A DNA stretch of 64,000 bases from LMUY01 sp964244585 (GCA_964244585.1 CAXTJM010000006.1:112063-176062); one strand, 5' to 3'. Shown: positions 1 through 8,706, counted from the first letter of the stretch. The notes: generated by a model from the letters alone, not told the origin. Program-made: numbers and translations.

Positions 1-1600
1 GCGACGGTGCGGTGCCACCGTGGCGCAGCGTCATGACGATCACCTGTTCCTCCTCCGCGCGCGTGGCGACGGGCGTGGCGCCCGTGCCGGGATTGACAGC
101 GAAGGCGGGAAAGCTGGTCGCCGCAAGGGACAGGCGCAGCGCATGGCCCGCAGGCACGGTCGTCATCGTCGCCCGCATCGCCACCCGGCATGGCCCCGCA
201 CCCGGGCGGTCGAAGCGGGCATGGCCCTGGGTCAGGTTCCAGCTCCGGCCCTGCGGGTCCACCATCGCCAGCACGGCCGACACGTCGAAGCTGCTCCGGT
301 CCGCCGCAACCCAGAGCTCGGCCGCCACACGCCCGCAGATCGCCAGCGACGACGCAAGGGGCGTGGAGGTGAAGCAGGCGACGTCGGCGCGGTCGTCCAC
401 TGCGGCGCGATCCTGCATGCCGCCCGGCTGGGCGTTGTGGCCGCCGTGCGACGGCACGGGACGCCAGGGGTCGTGCACCCAACGCTCGGTTCCTTCGGCC
501 GCCTGGTCCTGCCGCAGCGTCCCGTCGGTCGTGGTTGCGGCTGCAAGCCCAGTGCCGCCCAGATACCAGGACGAGGTCTGCGCGGGAGGCCATGCCGCCG
601 CCTCCGTCCAGGCGTGCGTTCCCAGATCGAACAGGCGGAGGGACGGCGGCGGATCCCCGATGCCCTTGAGGTGGCGATCGAAGAACGCGACCTGCATCCC
701 GTCGATCGGCGAGACCGCCGCCGCGCCGAAATCGACCGCGCCAACCCGGCGGCCCCACGGCTGGTGCGTCCAGGGCCCCACCACCAGCGCTTGGCCGGGC
801 ACGTCGCTGCGAATCGCCTCATAGCCGTCCAGCGTGCCCATCAGCATCTGGTCGTACCAGCCGCCGATATGCAGCATCGGCACCGTGACAGCCTTCCCGG
901 CAAGCCGGGCGCGGGGTGCGAAGCCGTCCCAATAAGGACCGGCCCCAGGGTGCGAAATCCAGTCGGCGTAGTGGCTCAGCCGGGCATGACGTTGCATGGC
1001 GGCGGGCATGGCGCGGTCTGCGGTCTGCAGCGGCAGGGCGCGCGCCATCGCCTGAAAGGCGGCAGCGGCCTGGGTGTCGCCATCGTGGCACGCCTTGATC
1101 CAGCCCATCTGCGCCCCCCAGCCCAACCCGGCCGAGAAGGCGAAGGCGCCACCCTCCCAGGCCCAGTCGGACCGCATGTCCCACCCGGCCATGGCGGGGG
1201 CCAGGGCATGCACCTTCGCACCGCCCGCCAGCGCCAGGAACTGCGTCACCGCCTGGTAGGAGAACCCGTACATGCCGATCCGGCCCGACGCGCCGGGCAG
1301 CGATGCAGCCCAGTCCACGGCCTGCACGCCGTCCGCCTCCTCGTCCAGGAACAGGCGGAAGCTCCCCTCGCTGCTGCCGGTGCCCCGCACGTCCTGGATG
1401 ACCACGATATAGCCGTGCGCGGCATACCAAGCGGGGTGCGCGTAAACCAGCGTGGAGGCGATGCGCCGACCGTAGGGCTGGCGCATCAGCAGCACCGGAA
1501 ACGCCCCGGGGACATCCGGACGCCAGACATCCGCGTCGAGCCGCGTTCCATCGCACGTCGTCATCGAAGCCGTCTCCGGCCCCTGCACCGGCAGGGTCAT
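1..1600 (-). CDS. CocE/NonD-family hydrolase (X-Pro dipeptidyl-peptidase type), 3' end beyond the window
   Basis: Alpha/beta-hydrolase of the CocE/NonD group, whose members cleave esters or amides. About 533 residues are visible and the frame is still open at base 1, so the C-terminus is missing. The N-terminal catalytic domain carries RQPYGRR, QDVRGTGSSEG around residue 70 and the nucleophile elbow GFSYQ with Ser114. Downstream, WTHQPWGRRVG and the jelly-roll C-terminal domain found in X-Pro peptidases are recognisable. The ATG at 1600 overlaps the creatininase stop codon (ATGA), so it is the last visible gene of the operon that begins at 7673. The substrate is unknown; the setting suggests an ester or amide intermediate of the same pathway. 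Confidence 0.85.
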   Translation of the reverse strand, partial: MTLPVQGPETASMTTCDGTRLDADVWRPDVPGAFPVLLMRQPYGRRIASTLVYAHPAWYAAHGYIVVIQDVRGTGSSEGSFRLFLDEEADGVQAVDWAASLPGASGRIGMYGFSYQAVTQFLALAGGAKVHALAPAMAGWDMRSDWAWEGGAFAFSAGLGWGAQMGWIKACHDGDTQAAAAFQAMARALPLQTADRAMPAAMQRHARLSHYADWISHPGAGPYWDGFAPRARLAGKAVTVPMLHIGGWYDQMLMGTLDGYEAIRSDVPGQALVVGPWTHQPWGRRVGAVDFGAAAVSPIDGMQVAFFDRHLKGIGDPPPSLRLFDLGTHAWTEAAAWPPAQTSSWYLGGTGLAAATTTDGTLRQDQAAEGTERWVHDPWRPVPSHGGHNAQPGGMQDRAAVDDRADVACFTSTPLASSLAICGRVAAELWVAADRSSFDVSAVLAMVDPQGRSWNLTQGHARFDRPGAGPCRVAMRATMTTVPAGHALRLSLAATSFPAFAVNPGTGATPVATRAEEEQVIVMTLRHGGTAPS

Positions 1601-2403
1601 GCCGGTGCGTCGACCAACCAGGCCGCGAGGTCGAGCGCGGCCATGTCCTGGACCAACCGGGCCAGGTGCCCGGCGGCGGTCGCGACGAAGCGGGCACCCA
1701 GTGCGGGCGTCGCCGCCGCGGCATCGCCCAACGCACCGTCGGCATTCAGGTCCTGCGTCTCCCAGCCGAACCCGGTGACCCCCTCGGGCATCAGCCGCAT
1801 CCCCTCGGCCTCGTGTTCGAGCCACCGGGAACGGAACCAGCGCGCCTCCCGCATCCGCACCAGCTCGGGGCAGAGATGCAGCATCACGGAGGTCTCGACC
1901 AGGCCGCCATGGATGCCGTGCCGCGCCTCCTCCTGCGTCAGCTCGACGCCGTCCGGGCGGCCCAGGCGGCTCCACATGCAGGTGGCGGCGAACAGGCCGG
2001 CACCCCGCAGCCGGCGGCAGACGATGTCTGCGATCTGCGGCTGGCCGCCATGGCTGTTCAGCAGCAGCAGCCGGCGGATACCGGCCCGGGCGACGCTCTG
2101 GCCGATCTCGGTCCACAATGCGATCAGCGTTTCCGGCGTGGCGGTCAGGGTGCCGGGAAAGCGGACGTGCTCGACCGAACAGCCGATCGCCTGCGTCGGC
2201 AGCACCAGCACGGGGGCGGTGTCCGGCAACATCGCCAGCATGGCCGCCACGATCCCCTGGTTGATTGCCGTATCGACGGACACGGGCAGGTGCGGCCCGT
2301 GCTGCTCGATCGCCGCGATCGGCAGCACCGCCACCGTCTCTGGCGGCAAGCTGCGAAAATCCGTCCAGCACAGATCGGCCCAGAAGCGGGAGGCGGGCAC
2401 CAT
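1597..2403 (-). CDS. Creatininase-family amidohydrolase
   Basis: Metal-dependent cyclic-amide hydrolase of the creatininase family, 268 residues, near the usual 240-270. Family landmarks are IEQHGPHLPVSVD near residues 32-44 (metal-binding Glu, His and Asp), NSHGGQ near 115 and HGGLVETS near 163. Relatives hydrolyse creatinine, formylated riboflavin precursors or other lactams and amides, so the substrate cannot be read off. It lies 1 bp after the cupin gene and overlaps the next gene by 4 bp, hence translational coupling. Beside a RutB-like hydrolase and an FAD oxidase it plausibly opens or trims a cyclic ureide or amide (inference). Confidence 0.85.
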   Translation of the reverse strand: MVPASRFWADLCWTDFRSLPPETVAVLPIAAIEQHGPHLPVSVDTAINQGIVAAMLAMLPDTAPVLVLPTQAIGCSVEHVRFPGTLTATPETLIALWTEIGQSVARAGIRRLLLLNSHGGQPQIADIVCRRLRGAGLFAATCMWSRLGRPDGVELTQEEARHGIHGGLVETSVMLHLCPELVRMREARWFRSRWLEHEAEGMRLMPEGVTGFGWETQDLNADGALGDAAAATPALGARFVATAAGHLARLVQDMAALDLAAWLVDAPA

Positions 2404-2404
2404 G

Positions 2405-2869
2405 TCAGGCGCGGCCGCTGATCACCGCCAGGTCCGCCGCATCCAGCGTAACGGGCGTGCCGCCGCGGATCAGCTCGGCGAAGCCCTCGTTGGGCGTCAT
2501 GAAGGTGAGGCAGTAGAGCTTGCCCTCGCCGGTGTTGGTCACCTTGTGCTCCGAGCCCGGCCGCAGCGTGAAGCTGTCGCCAGGGCCGATCGGCATGGCG
2601 GCGCCGTCGCATTCCGCGACGCCGGTCCCGGCGAGCACGAAGAAGCACTCCTCGGCGACGGAATGCATGTTGGGCGGCGTCGCCCCGCCCGGCTCGAAGA
2701 TCTCGACCACCATGGTGAAGCTGACGCCATCGGCCAGCGGGTCGAACAGGCAGGCGAAGTAGTTGGTATCGCCCTCGGCGATGCGGAACGCCTGGAGCGT
2801 CGAGGCTCGCCGGGCGATGACGGGGGACCTCATGGCAGAGACCGGCACGGCAGGCGATGCTGGCGTCAT
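2405..2869 (-). CDS. Small cupin-domain protein
   Basis: Single-domain cupin of 154 residues. Cupin motif 1 is degenerate (GGATPPNMHSVAEECFFVLAG, with His and two Glu), followed by GPGDSFTLRPGSEHKV as motif 2, so a metal site is plausible. Cupins of this size act as isomerases, dioxygenases or sugar or ligand binders; the sequence does not decide. The ATG at 2869 was chosen because it overlaps the preceding stop (ATGA), as at other joints in this operon. A longer in-frame start at 2980 would run deep into the upstream hydrolase gene. Confidence 0.75.
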   Translation of the reverse strand: MTPASPAVPVSAMRSPVIARRASTLQAFRIAEGDTNYFACLFDPLADGVSFTMVVEIFEPGGATPPNMHSVAEECFFVLAGTGVAECDGAAMPIGPGDSFTLRPGSEHKVTNTGEGKLYCLTFMTPNEGFAELIRGGTPVTLDAADLAVISGRA

Positions 2870-3627
2870 ATGGGAAGCGCCTCGATCAGGTCGGTTGAGA
2901 GCAGGGTGAAGCCGAAGATCTGGTGGATGTTCAGGATGGTGGCCTGGCGGCAGAAATCCGGGTTGCTGGTGGCCGCACAATCCTCAAGCAGGGCCGTGTC
3001 GTAGCCGAGGAAGTTGGCATCGGCCATCGTGTGCAGGACGCACTGGTCCAGGTTCACGCCCGCGAACAGCAAGGTGGTGACACCGAGATTGCGCAGGATC
3101 GAGTCGAGCGGCGTGTCCCAGAAGCCGCTCATGCGGTGCTTGTCGACGTGGATGTCGCCGGGTTCGGCAACCAGTTCGTCCACCAGCGCGGCAGAGGGCG
3201 ACCCGGCCTGCAACACCGGTGACCCGGTGCCGGCCAAGGGCCGGCCCAGCCCGGTGCCGGCGCCCGTGCCGTCATAGACGTGCAGCAGGGCGGGAGAGAG
3301 GTTCAGCCGATCCGGCCGCGTTCCCCAGTTCAGCCAGACGATCGGCACGCTGGCCGTGCGAAGCCGGGGCAGCAGCGTGGCCAATGGTGCGATCGGCTCC
3401 CGGCAGGGCTCGATATCGACGCCGATCGACGCCAGCCAGCCCTGCCCGTGGCAAAAATCGTTCTGCATGTCGACGACGACCAGGGCGGTTCGCGCCAGGT
3501 CGATCGTCAACGCCTTGGGCCGTGCGGCAAAGCGGGCCGGGCGGGGTGCCGGCGCTTGCCGCACCAGCACGGCCTCGTCGGCCGAGACGTCCCACGCGTT
3601 CGCCGGGCTGGGGCCCTGGCGGATCAC
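2866..3627 (-). CDS. RutB-like cysteine hydrolase (isochorismatase fold)
   Basis: Cysteine hydrolase of the isochorismatase superfamily, 253 residues. The catalytic triad is visible: Asp in VVVDMQNDF, Lys in VDKHRMSGF and Cys in NLDQCVLHTM. The stretch VDELVAEPGDI through SGFWDTPLDSILRNLGV closely resembles RutB, which splits ureidoacrylate or its peracid in uracil breakdown, but the residues before the Cys differ (RutB has TNVCVEST). Start is a GTG overlapping the FAD-oxidase stop (GTGA). It is likely the amidase or carbamoyl hydrolase of the operon. Because the operon also has a RutR-type operator, a pyrimidine-like ureide is a fair guess, although no RutA is encoded here. Confidence 0.85.
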   Translation of the reverse strand: MIRQGPSPANAWDVSADEAVLVRQAPAPRPARFAARPKALTIDLARTALVVVDMQNDFCHGQGWLASIGVDIEPCREPIAPLATLLPRLRTASVPIVWLNWGTRPDRLNLSPALLHVYDGTGAGTGLGRPLAGTGSPVLQAGSPSAALVDELVAEPGDIHVDKHRMSGFWDTPLDSILRNLGVTTLLFAGVNLDQCVLHTMADANFLGYDTALLEDCAATSNPDFCRQATILNIHQIFGFTLLSTDLIEALPI

Positions 3628-4997
3628 GCCGCCGCCGCGAAGCTGGCGCGCAGCTTGCCGGGGTTGAGCAGGCCGAAGGGATCGAAACGCGCCTTCATCG
3701 CGAGGATCTCGGGCGGCAGGTCCCCACCGGCCTTGCCGTCCTCGATGATGTTGACGTGCGGGTTGTTGATGCGCACGCCGCGGGCGCGATGGATGGCGAT
3801 GATCTCGTTCAGCCGCTCCTCCGTGGTGAAGCGCACGAGCTGCAAACCGCTGCACTGCACCAGCCCGTCCATGCTGCGCAGGAACTCGACATGCATCATC
3901 ACCTCGCCGCCCAGCAACGCCTCCATCGCGGTGATGTCCGCCACGTGCGAGGGGGCGGCGAACACGCTTTGCAGGTAGGTGAGCTTGGGGTCGGTCCGCA
4001 GGGCGTGCAGCGTGGTGTGGTTCCAGGTGAACTCCATCAGGGTGCGGTTGCTCGCCGCCACCTCGTCCGCGGTCTGGCGATAGGCGAGCGTGCCACCATG
4101 TCGGGTGGCGAGCTGCCGCAAGGCGTCCTCGGACGACTCCGCCACCAGCGACAGCACGACGTGGCAGCCGGGCGTCAAGTGCGCTTCCAGCGGGCGCAGG
4201 TGGTCCGGGATGGGGCTGGCGAAGAACGCCACCTCCCGCTTGATGATCCCAGGCGCGTGCGCCAGCGCATCGGCGAAGGCCAGCGCCGGGCCGAACTGCT
4301 CGAACGCGACCAGGGTTTCCAGCCAAGGATGCGCGGGGGCGAGGCCCAGCTCCAGTTCCAGCACCACGCCGTTGGTGCCCCAGAGATGGTGCATGCGCAG
4401 CGCCTCGGCACCACGTAGCTCGACGACCTGCGGCTCCGGCTCCACCGTCATCGCGCGGACTCCGAGCACGTTGCCGGGTGCCGCGAGCGGGCCGTAGTTG
4501 ATCGATCCGATGCCGCCGAAGCCGCCGCCGAACAGGCCACCCAGCGTCGCGCTCCGGTAGGTGGAGGGCATGCAACGCAGCTCCTGCCCCGTCGGCTTGG
4601 TGGCCGCCTCGAGCTCGGCGAGGCGCAGCCCGGCCTGACCGCGCGCGATGCCCGGCCGCACCCATTGCACGGCATTGTAGGCCGTCATGTCGAGGACGAT
4701 GCCGCCCAGCAACGGCGTGGTCTGGCCGTAATTGCCGGTGCCGCTGCCGCGCAGGGTCAAGGGCACGCGCGCCACGGCGCAGGCGGCGACCACCGCGCGG
4801 ATGTCCGCCTCGGTCCGCGGCCGCACCACGGCATCCGCCTGCTTGCCGGCGAGCAGGCGCTTGAGCACCGGGCTGAACCAGGAGAAATCGCTCGACAGGC
4901 GACGCAGACGGCCGGCATCGGTGATCCAGTCCAGGTCCGGCAAGCGGGCCTGCATGTCGGCCACGGCACCGGCGAACGTGGGGGCGAATGCTGTCAT
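3624..4997 (-). CDS. FAD-binding oxidase (VAO/GlcD type)
   Basis: Flavoprotein oxidase or dehydrogenase of the PCMH/VAO fold, 457 residues. The N-terminal FAD-binding half has VVRPRTEADIRAVVAAC, the pyrophosphate loop RGSGTGNYGQ and a second glycine-rich stretch SATLGGLFGGGFGGIGS. The C-terminal substrate cap ends with the family signature FDPFGLLNPGK. Relatives oxidise 2-hydroxy acids, lactones or amines, and nothing here fixes the substrate. It starts 12 bp after the permease gene and is coupled to the RutB-like hydrolase downstream by a 4-bp overlap. Its likely role is an oxidation step in the operon's pathway. Confidence 0.8.
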   Translation of the reverse strand: MTAFAPTFAGAVADMQARLPDLDWITDAGRLRRLSSDFSWFSPVLKRLLAGKQADAVVRPRTEADIRAVVAACAVARVPLTLRGSGTGNYGQTTPLLGGIVLDMTAYNAVQWVRPGIARGQAGLRLAELEAATKPTGQELRCMPSTYRSATLGGLFGGGFGGIGSINYGPLAAPGNVLGVRAMTVEPEPQVVELRGAEALRMHHLWGTNGVVLELELGLAPAHPWLETLVAFEQFGPALAFADALAHAPGIIKREVAFFASPIPDHLRPLEAHLTPGCHVVLSLVAESSEDALRQLATRHGGTLAYRQTADEVAASNRTLMEFTWNHTTLHALRTDPKLTYLQSVFAAPSHVADITAMEALLGGEVMMHVEFLRSMDGLVQCSGLQLVRFTTEERLNEIIAIHRARGVRINNPHVNIIEDGKAGGDLPPEILAMKARFDPFGLLNPGKLRASFAAAA

Positions 4998-5009
4998 CGG
5001 GTCATCCCA

Positions 5010-5843
5010 TCAGAAATCGCTGGAGTGCCAGGAGCCGAGCACGCGCTTGCTCAGCCAGGCCATGAGGCTGAACAGGCCGACCCCGGCCAGCGAGATCAGC
5101 AGCAGGGCGGCGAACATGCGCGCGATGTCGAGCTGGAATCCCGCCTGCAGGATCTCGTACGCGAGCCCGGCGCCGGTGCCGCCGGTGCCGGCGACGAACT
5201 CCGCCACCACGGCGCCGATCAGGGCCAAGCCGCTGGAGATCCTGAGCCCGGCGAAGAAATAGGGCAGCGCGCCAGGGATGCGCAGCCTGACGAGTTGTTG
5301 CCACCGCGTGGCGCGGTTCAGCACGAAGTAGTTGCGCAGATCCGGATCGATGCTGCGCAGCCCGAGCGTGGTGTTGCTGATGATCGGGAACAGCGCCACG
5401 AGCGCCGCACAGACCACCATGGCGGCCATGGGGTTCTTCACCCAGATGATGATCAGCGGCGCCACCGCCACGATCGGCGTGACCTGGAGCAGCACCGCGA
5501 AGGGGAACAGCGCCGTCTCGATCAACCGGCTTTGCACGAACAGGAACGAGATGCCGACGCCGAGCAGCGTCGCGAGGGCGAAGGCCAGCAGCGTCACCCG
5601 CAGCGTCGACAGCAGGGCCAGTCCCAGCACGTGCCAGTCCGTCGCGAGCGTGCGGACCATCAGCCAGGGCGACGGCACCAAATAGGGCGGGACATGCAGC
5701 GCCGTCACGATCCCCTGCCATACCACGAGAAGGACGATCCCGACCGACACGGGCAATGCGACCTGCTGGACCTGCGGGCGCAGCAGCAAGGGCACGCGGC
5801 GGGTGCGCGCCGTCGCGCGGGCCGGGGACAGCATGGCGCTCAC
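5010..5843 (-). CDS. ABC transporter permease, SsuC/TauC/ThiX type
   Basis: Inner-membrane permease of the nitrate/sulfonate/pyrimidine-precursor class of ABC importers, 277 residues. About six hydrophobic helices are visible, the first near residues 33-50. The cytoplasmic EAA-like loop that contacts the ATPase lies around LRNYFVLNRATRWQQLVRLRIPGALPYFFAGL, with its conserved Gly/Pro. The ATG at 5843 overlaps the ATPase stop (ATGA). With the ATPase and binding protein upstream it makes a complete importer for the operon's substrate. Confidence 0.88.
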   Translation of the reverse strand: MSAMLSPARATARTRRVPLLLRPQVQQVALPVSVGIVLLVVWQGIVTALHVPPYLVPSPWLMVRTLATDWHVLGLALLSTLRVTLLAFALATLLGVGISFLFVQSRLIETALFPFAVLLQVTPIVAVAPLIIIWVKNPMAAMVVCAALVALFPIISNTTLGLRSIDPDLRNYFVLNRATRWQQLVRLRIPGALPYFFAGLRISSGLALIGAVVAEFVAGTGGTGAGLAYEILQAGFQLDIARMFAALLLISLAGVGLFSLMAWLSKRVLGSWHSSDF

Positions 5844-6673
5844 CGCGCGTCCGCCTCGTCCGGCCCGGCGCTCGCGCGCAGCAGGCTATCCTGCAGCCGC
5901 TTCGCATGGGCCGCGAAACGGGGGGAGACGATGAAGTCCGGATCGCGGGGGTATGGTTCGTCGATGTGGATGTCGTCCACCACGCGGCCGGGGCGCGCGG
6001 CCATCATGATAACCCGGGTGGACAGGAACACCGCCTCGTGGATCGAGTGCGTCACGAAGACAACCGTCAGCTTCCTTGCGCTCCACAGCGACAGCAGCTC
6101 GGTGTCGAGCCGGTGCCGGGTAATCTCGTCCAGGGCGCCGAACGGCTCGTCCATCAGCAACAGGTCGGGTGCCGTCACCAGCGCGCGGGCGATGGAGGCG
6201 CGCATCTGCATGCCCCCCGAAAGCGCCCGCGGCAGCCGTCCGGCGAAACGGTCCAGCCCGACCAGGCGCAGCGCCTCGGCCACCCTGCGGTCGGCCTCCC
6301 GGCGCGGTACCCCGGCAAGGTCGAGTGGCAGCCGCACGTTTGTTGCCACCGCCGCCCAGGGCATGAGCGTCGGCGATTGGAACACGAACGCCAGCTTGCG
6401 CCCGCCCTCGGCCAGGCGCTGCACCGGCTTGCGCCAGACCAGCAGCTTGCCATCGCTGGGTTCCAGCAGGCCGGCGACCATCTTGAGCAGCGTGCTCTTG
6501 CCGCAGCCGGACGGCCCGAGCAGGGACACGAACTCCCCCTCGGCGATGCTCAGATCCACCGGCAGCAAGGCCTGGGTGCCGTCCGGATAGGTCATCTCGG
6601 CGGACAGCGCCTCGATGGCCGGAACCAGGCGAGGCTGCGCCGTGGCTAGGATATCGGGCATGCCGTGATCCAT
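5840..6673 (-). CDS. ABC transporter ATP-binding protein, SsuB/TauB type
   Basis: Cytoplasmic ATPase of the importer, 277 residues. Walker A is GPSGCGKST, the signature is LSGGMQMR rather than LSGGQ (common in this class), Walker B is LLLMDEPFGALDE and the H-loop is VTHSIHEAV. The last ~30 residues (YPRDPDFIVSPRF) match the SsuB/TauB tail. It follows the binding-protein gene by 16 bp. A second Met at residue 5 is an equally possible start. Class membership suggests an amine, sulfonate, pyrimidine or hydroxymethylpyrimidine-like substrate. Confidence 0.9.
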   Translation of the reverse strand: MDHGMPDILATAQPRLVPAIEALSAEMTYPDGTQALLPVDLSIAEGEFVSLLGPSGCGKSTLLKMVAGLLEPSDGKLLVWRKPVQRLAEGGRKLAFVFQSPTLMPWAAVATNVRLPLDLAGVPRREADRRVAEALRLVGLDRFAGRLPRALSGGMQMRASIARALVTAPDLLLMDEPFGALDEITRHRLDTELLSLWSARKLTVVFVTHSIHEAVFLSTRVIMMAARPGRVVDDIHIDEPYPRDPDFIVSPRFAAHAKRLQDSLLRASAGPDEADAR

Positions 6674-6689
6674 GACGTTCTCCAGCCGA

Positions 6690-7673
6690 TCACGGCAGGA
6701 TCTTGATGCTGCGCACGAAATTCATGTCGTAGGCGGCATGGACGTCCAGCTTGCCCGGGTCGAGCAGCCCGCCCTCGACAAGGAAATCGTACGTCGCCTT
6801 CTCACGCGCATCCGTGATGATGCCGATACCCATCGACGCGGCATCGCCGCCGCCGACCATGCCAGCCTCCTTCAGCTTGGCCAGGCCGTAGGCGAGCTGC
6901 TCGTCGCTCATCTTCGGGTTGTCCGCCTTGATCAAGACATTTCCCGGTGCCGGGTTGGCCAGGTAGCTTTTCCAGCCCTCTGCCGACGCCTCGATGAAGG
7001 CCGCGACTTGCGCGCGGCGGGAGTGCAGGGTCGCCTCCATGCAGGACACGAAGTTGGAATACGCAGGATACCCGTAATCGCTGAGCAACAGCACGGTGTC
7101 CTTCACGCCCGCCTTGGCGATGGAATAGGGCTCCGAGGTGAGATAGCCCTGCTGCACCGTGTTCTGGTCGGCCACGAAGGGTTGGATGTTGAACGTGTAT
7201 GGACGGGTTTGTCCGTCGGTCAGCCCGTACTTGGCCTTTAGCCACGGCCAGAACGTCCGGTTCGAAGCCGAGCTGATGAGGATGGTCTTGCCTTTGAGGT
7301 CGTCGAGCGATTTTACGTCCTCGTGCGCGACCAAGACCGTGGGATCCTTCTGGAAGAAGGCGGCGACGCCCGTGATCGGAACGCCCCCGGCGCGGGCCTG
7401 CATGACCTGGATGTCGCTCGAACCCATGACGCAGTCCGCCTGCCCGGCGGCCATCAATTGGATGATGTTGACCTGCGGGCCGCCCATCCGGATCGTCACG
7501 TCCAGGCCATGCCGCTGGTAGATGCCCTCGGCCACGGCCTGGTAGTACCCGCCATGCTCGGCCTGCGCATACCAGTTCGTGACGAAGGTGAACGGCTCGT
7601 TGGCCACTGCATGGCGCAGCGGCGCCAGCAACAGGGCGGCGGCGAGACAGGCACGAAGGCGGCTCCGGCGCAT
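6690..7673 (-). CDS. ABC transporter substrate-binding protein, NMT1/THI5-like
   Basis: Periplasmic solute-binding protein of the NMT1/SsuA family, 327 residues. The first ~24 residues are a signal peptide (basic start, Leu/Ala core, cleavage after AVA). The mature part opens with FTFVTNWYAQAEHGGYYQAVAEG, the typical opening of pyrimidine or thiamine-precursor binders (ThiY/NMT1), and continues with GVAAFFQKDP and SSASNRTFWPW. It is the promoter-proximal gene of a minus-strand operon running past base 1. A RutR-type operator lies 24 bp upstream of its ATG. Expected ligand: a pyrimidine-like or other small N-heterocycle (inference). Confidence 0.85.
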   Translation of the reverse strand: MRRSRLRACLAAALLLAPLRHAVANEPFTFVTNWYAQAEHGGYYQAVAEGIYQRHGLDVTIRMGGPQVNIIQLMAAGQADCVMGSSDIQVMQARAGGVPITGVAAFFQKDPTVLVAHEDVKSLDDLKGKTILISSASNRTFWPWLKAKYGLTDGQTRPYTFNIQPFVADQNTVQQGYLTSEPYSIAKAGVKDTVLLLSDYGYPAYSNFVSCMEATLHSRRAQVAAFIEASAEGWKSYLANPAPGNVLIKADNPKMSDEQLAYGLAKLKEAGMVGGGDAASMGIGIITDAREKATYDFLVEGGLLDPGKLDVHAAYDMNFVRSIKILP

Positions 7674-7696
7674 TGCTGAACATCCCGCTGCTTAAT

Positions 7697-7712
7697 CTGA
7701 CCAAATGGTCAG
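7697..7712. promoter_or_regulatory. RutR-type operator palindrome
   Basis: Perfect inverted repeat CTGACCA-AA-TGGTCAG, two 7-bp arms around 2 bp. It differs from the known RutR consensus TTGACCA-N2-TGGTCAA only in the outermost pair. It lies between the divergent binding-protein gene (24 bp from its ATG) and the RutR-like regulator gene. It is most likely the regulator's binding site and can control both directions. Confidence 0.75.
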
Positions 7713-7989
7713 ATTTCATGGTGGAGTTAGCAATGCCCGTGCCAAGGCAAACGCCGGCCTTTCCTCATCCTGCCCGACCCGGCCGTGGAGGGACGCGACG
7801 ACGACCTTGCCGATGCTAGGTTTCGGGTCAGCGATCGCCTCTTTCGCGGGCATTGCGCCGCTTGACGCTAAGGTGGTCGTCCTCGCATCTGGCAGGGTGG
7901 GGCTTGTCTGTCAGTGGAAAGCCAGAGGGGGTTTGCCGACCTTGAAGACGCGAGACGCCATAGTGCCGGCAGAGCCGTCGCGGTCCGGC

Positions 7990-8649
7990 ATGCGCATGCC
8001 GGCGCCGGACGGCCCGCTCTCGCGTGCGCGGCCAGGCCGCGAACGCATCCTTGCCGCCATCCGGACCGCGGCGATCGCGGAATTCAGCCTCCATGGCCTG
8101 CACGGTACTTCGACACAGGCGATCGCCGCCCGGGCCGGGCTGACCAAGGCGCAGCTCCATTACTACATCGTCGGCAAGGAGGAGCTGTACGAGGAACTCC
8201 TGCTGCAGGTGCTGTACGACTGGAAGGTCGTGTTCTCGTTCGATGGCCCCGACAGCGATCCCGCCAACGTGCTGTCAAGGTATATCCGGTTGAAGCTGGA
8301 GCACGCGTTCGATCACCCGGAAATCTCGCGTATCTTCACGCGCGAGGTGCTGGATGGCGGGTCGAACCTCCAGGCATTCTGGCCGCATGCCAGGAAATGG
8401 ACGACGGAGAAGATCGACACGATCAACACGTGGATCGCGCAGGGAAAGATGCGGCCGTTGGATGCCCGCCTGCTCCTGGTCCATATCTGGAGCATGACGC
8501 AGACCTACGCCGACTACGCCCTGCAGACACGGGTGATGCTCGACCTGTCTTCCGATGCGCCGTTCGACCGTGACGCAGTCGCCAAGGAGATCATCGGGTT
8601 CGTGCTGGCCGGGTGCGGCATCATAGGCCTGTCCTACACCCATCCGTAA
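7990..8649 (+). CDS. TetR-family regulator, RutR-like
   Basis: TetR-type repressor. The helix-turn-helix is at GTSTQAIAARAGLTKAQLHYYI, followed by GKEELYEELLLQVL. The C-terminal half (YIRLKLEHAFDHPEISRIF, then IWSMTQTYADYALQTRVML) matches the RutR ligand domain, which binds uracil or thymine in E. coli. It is divergent from the ABC/hydrolase operon and the RutR-type operator lies between them. The start is uncertain: ATG at 7990 gives 219 residues without a clear ribosome-binding site; TTG at 7942 has a GAGGGG stretch upstream; the frame is open back to 7705. The effector is probably a pyrimidine or related ring, by family. Confidence 0.82.
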   Translation: MRMPAPDGPLSRARPGRERILAAIRTAAIAEFSLHGLHGTSTQAIAARAGLTKAQLHYYIVGKEELYEELLLQVLYDWKVVFSFDGPDSDPANVLSRYIRLKLEHAFDHPEISRIFTREVLDGGSNLQAFWPHARKWTTEKIDTINTWIAQGKMRPLDARLLLVHIWSMTQTYADYALQTRVMLDLSSDAPFDRDAVAKEIIGFVLAGCGIIGLSYTHP

Positions 8650-8689
8650 CGCCGGGATCCACCGGTCCGGAGACATGGCCTGGTATGGC

Positions 8690-8706
8690 GGTCCGAGTGC
8701 CGGACC
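8690..8706. terminator. Short hairpin between convergent genes
   Basis: GGTCCG and CGGACC form a 6-bp stem with a 5-base loop between the ends of the TetR gene and the convergent beta-propeller gene. There is no T-tract on either side, so termination is only a possibility. Confidence 0.3.

Noticed and set aside
20..3004. A very long open frame (about 990 codons) on the plus strand over the creatininase/cupin/hydrolase genes
   Set aside because: Its composition is Arg/Ala/Gly/His-rich without any motif, and it lies antisense to genes with clear family signatures and coupled starts. It is a GC-rich shadow.
4665..6590. A 641-codon plus-strand open frame over the importer genes
   Set aside because: Repetitive Gln/His/Arg-rich text with no fold signature, antisense to ABC genes with clear Walker motifs.
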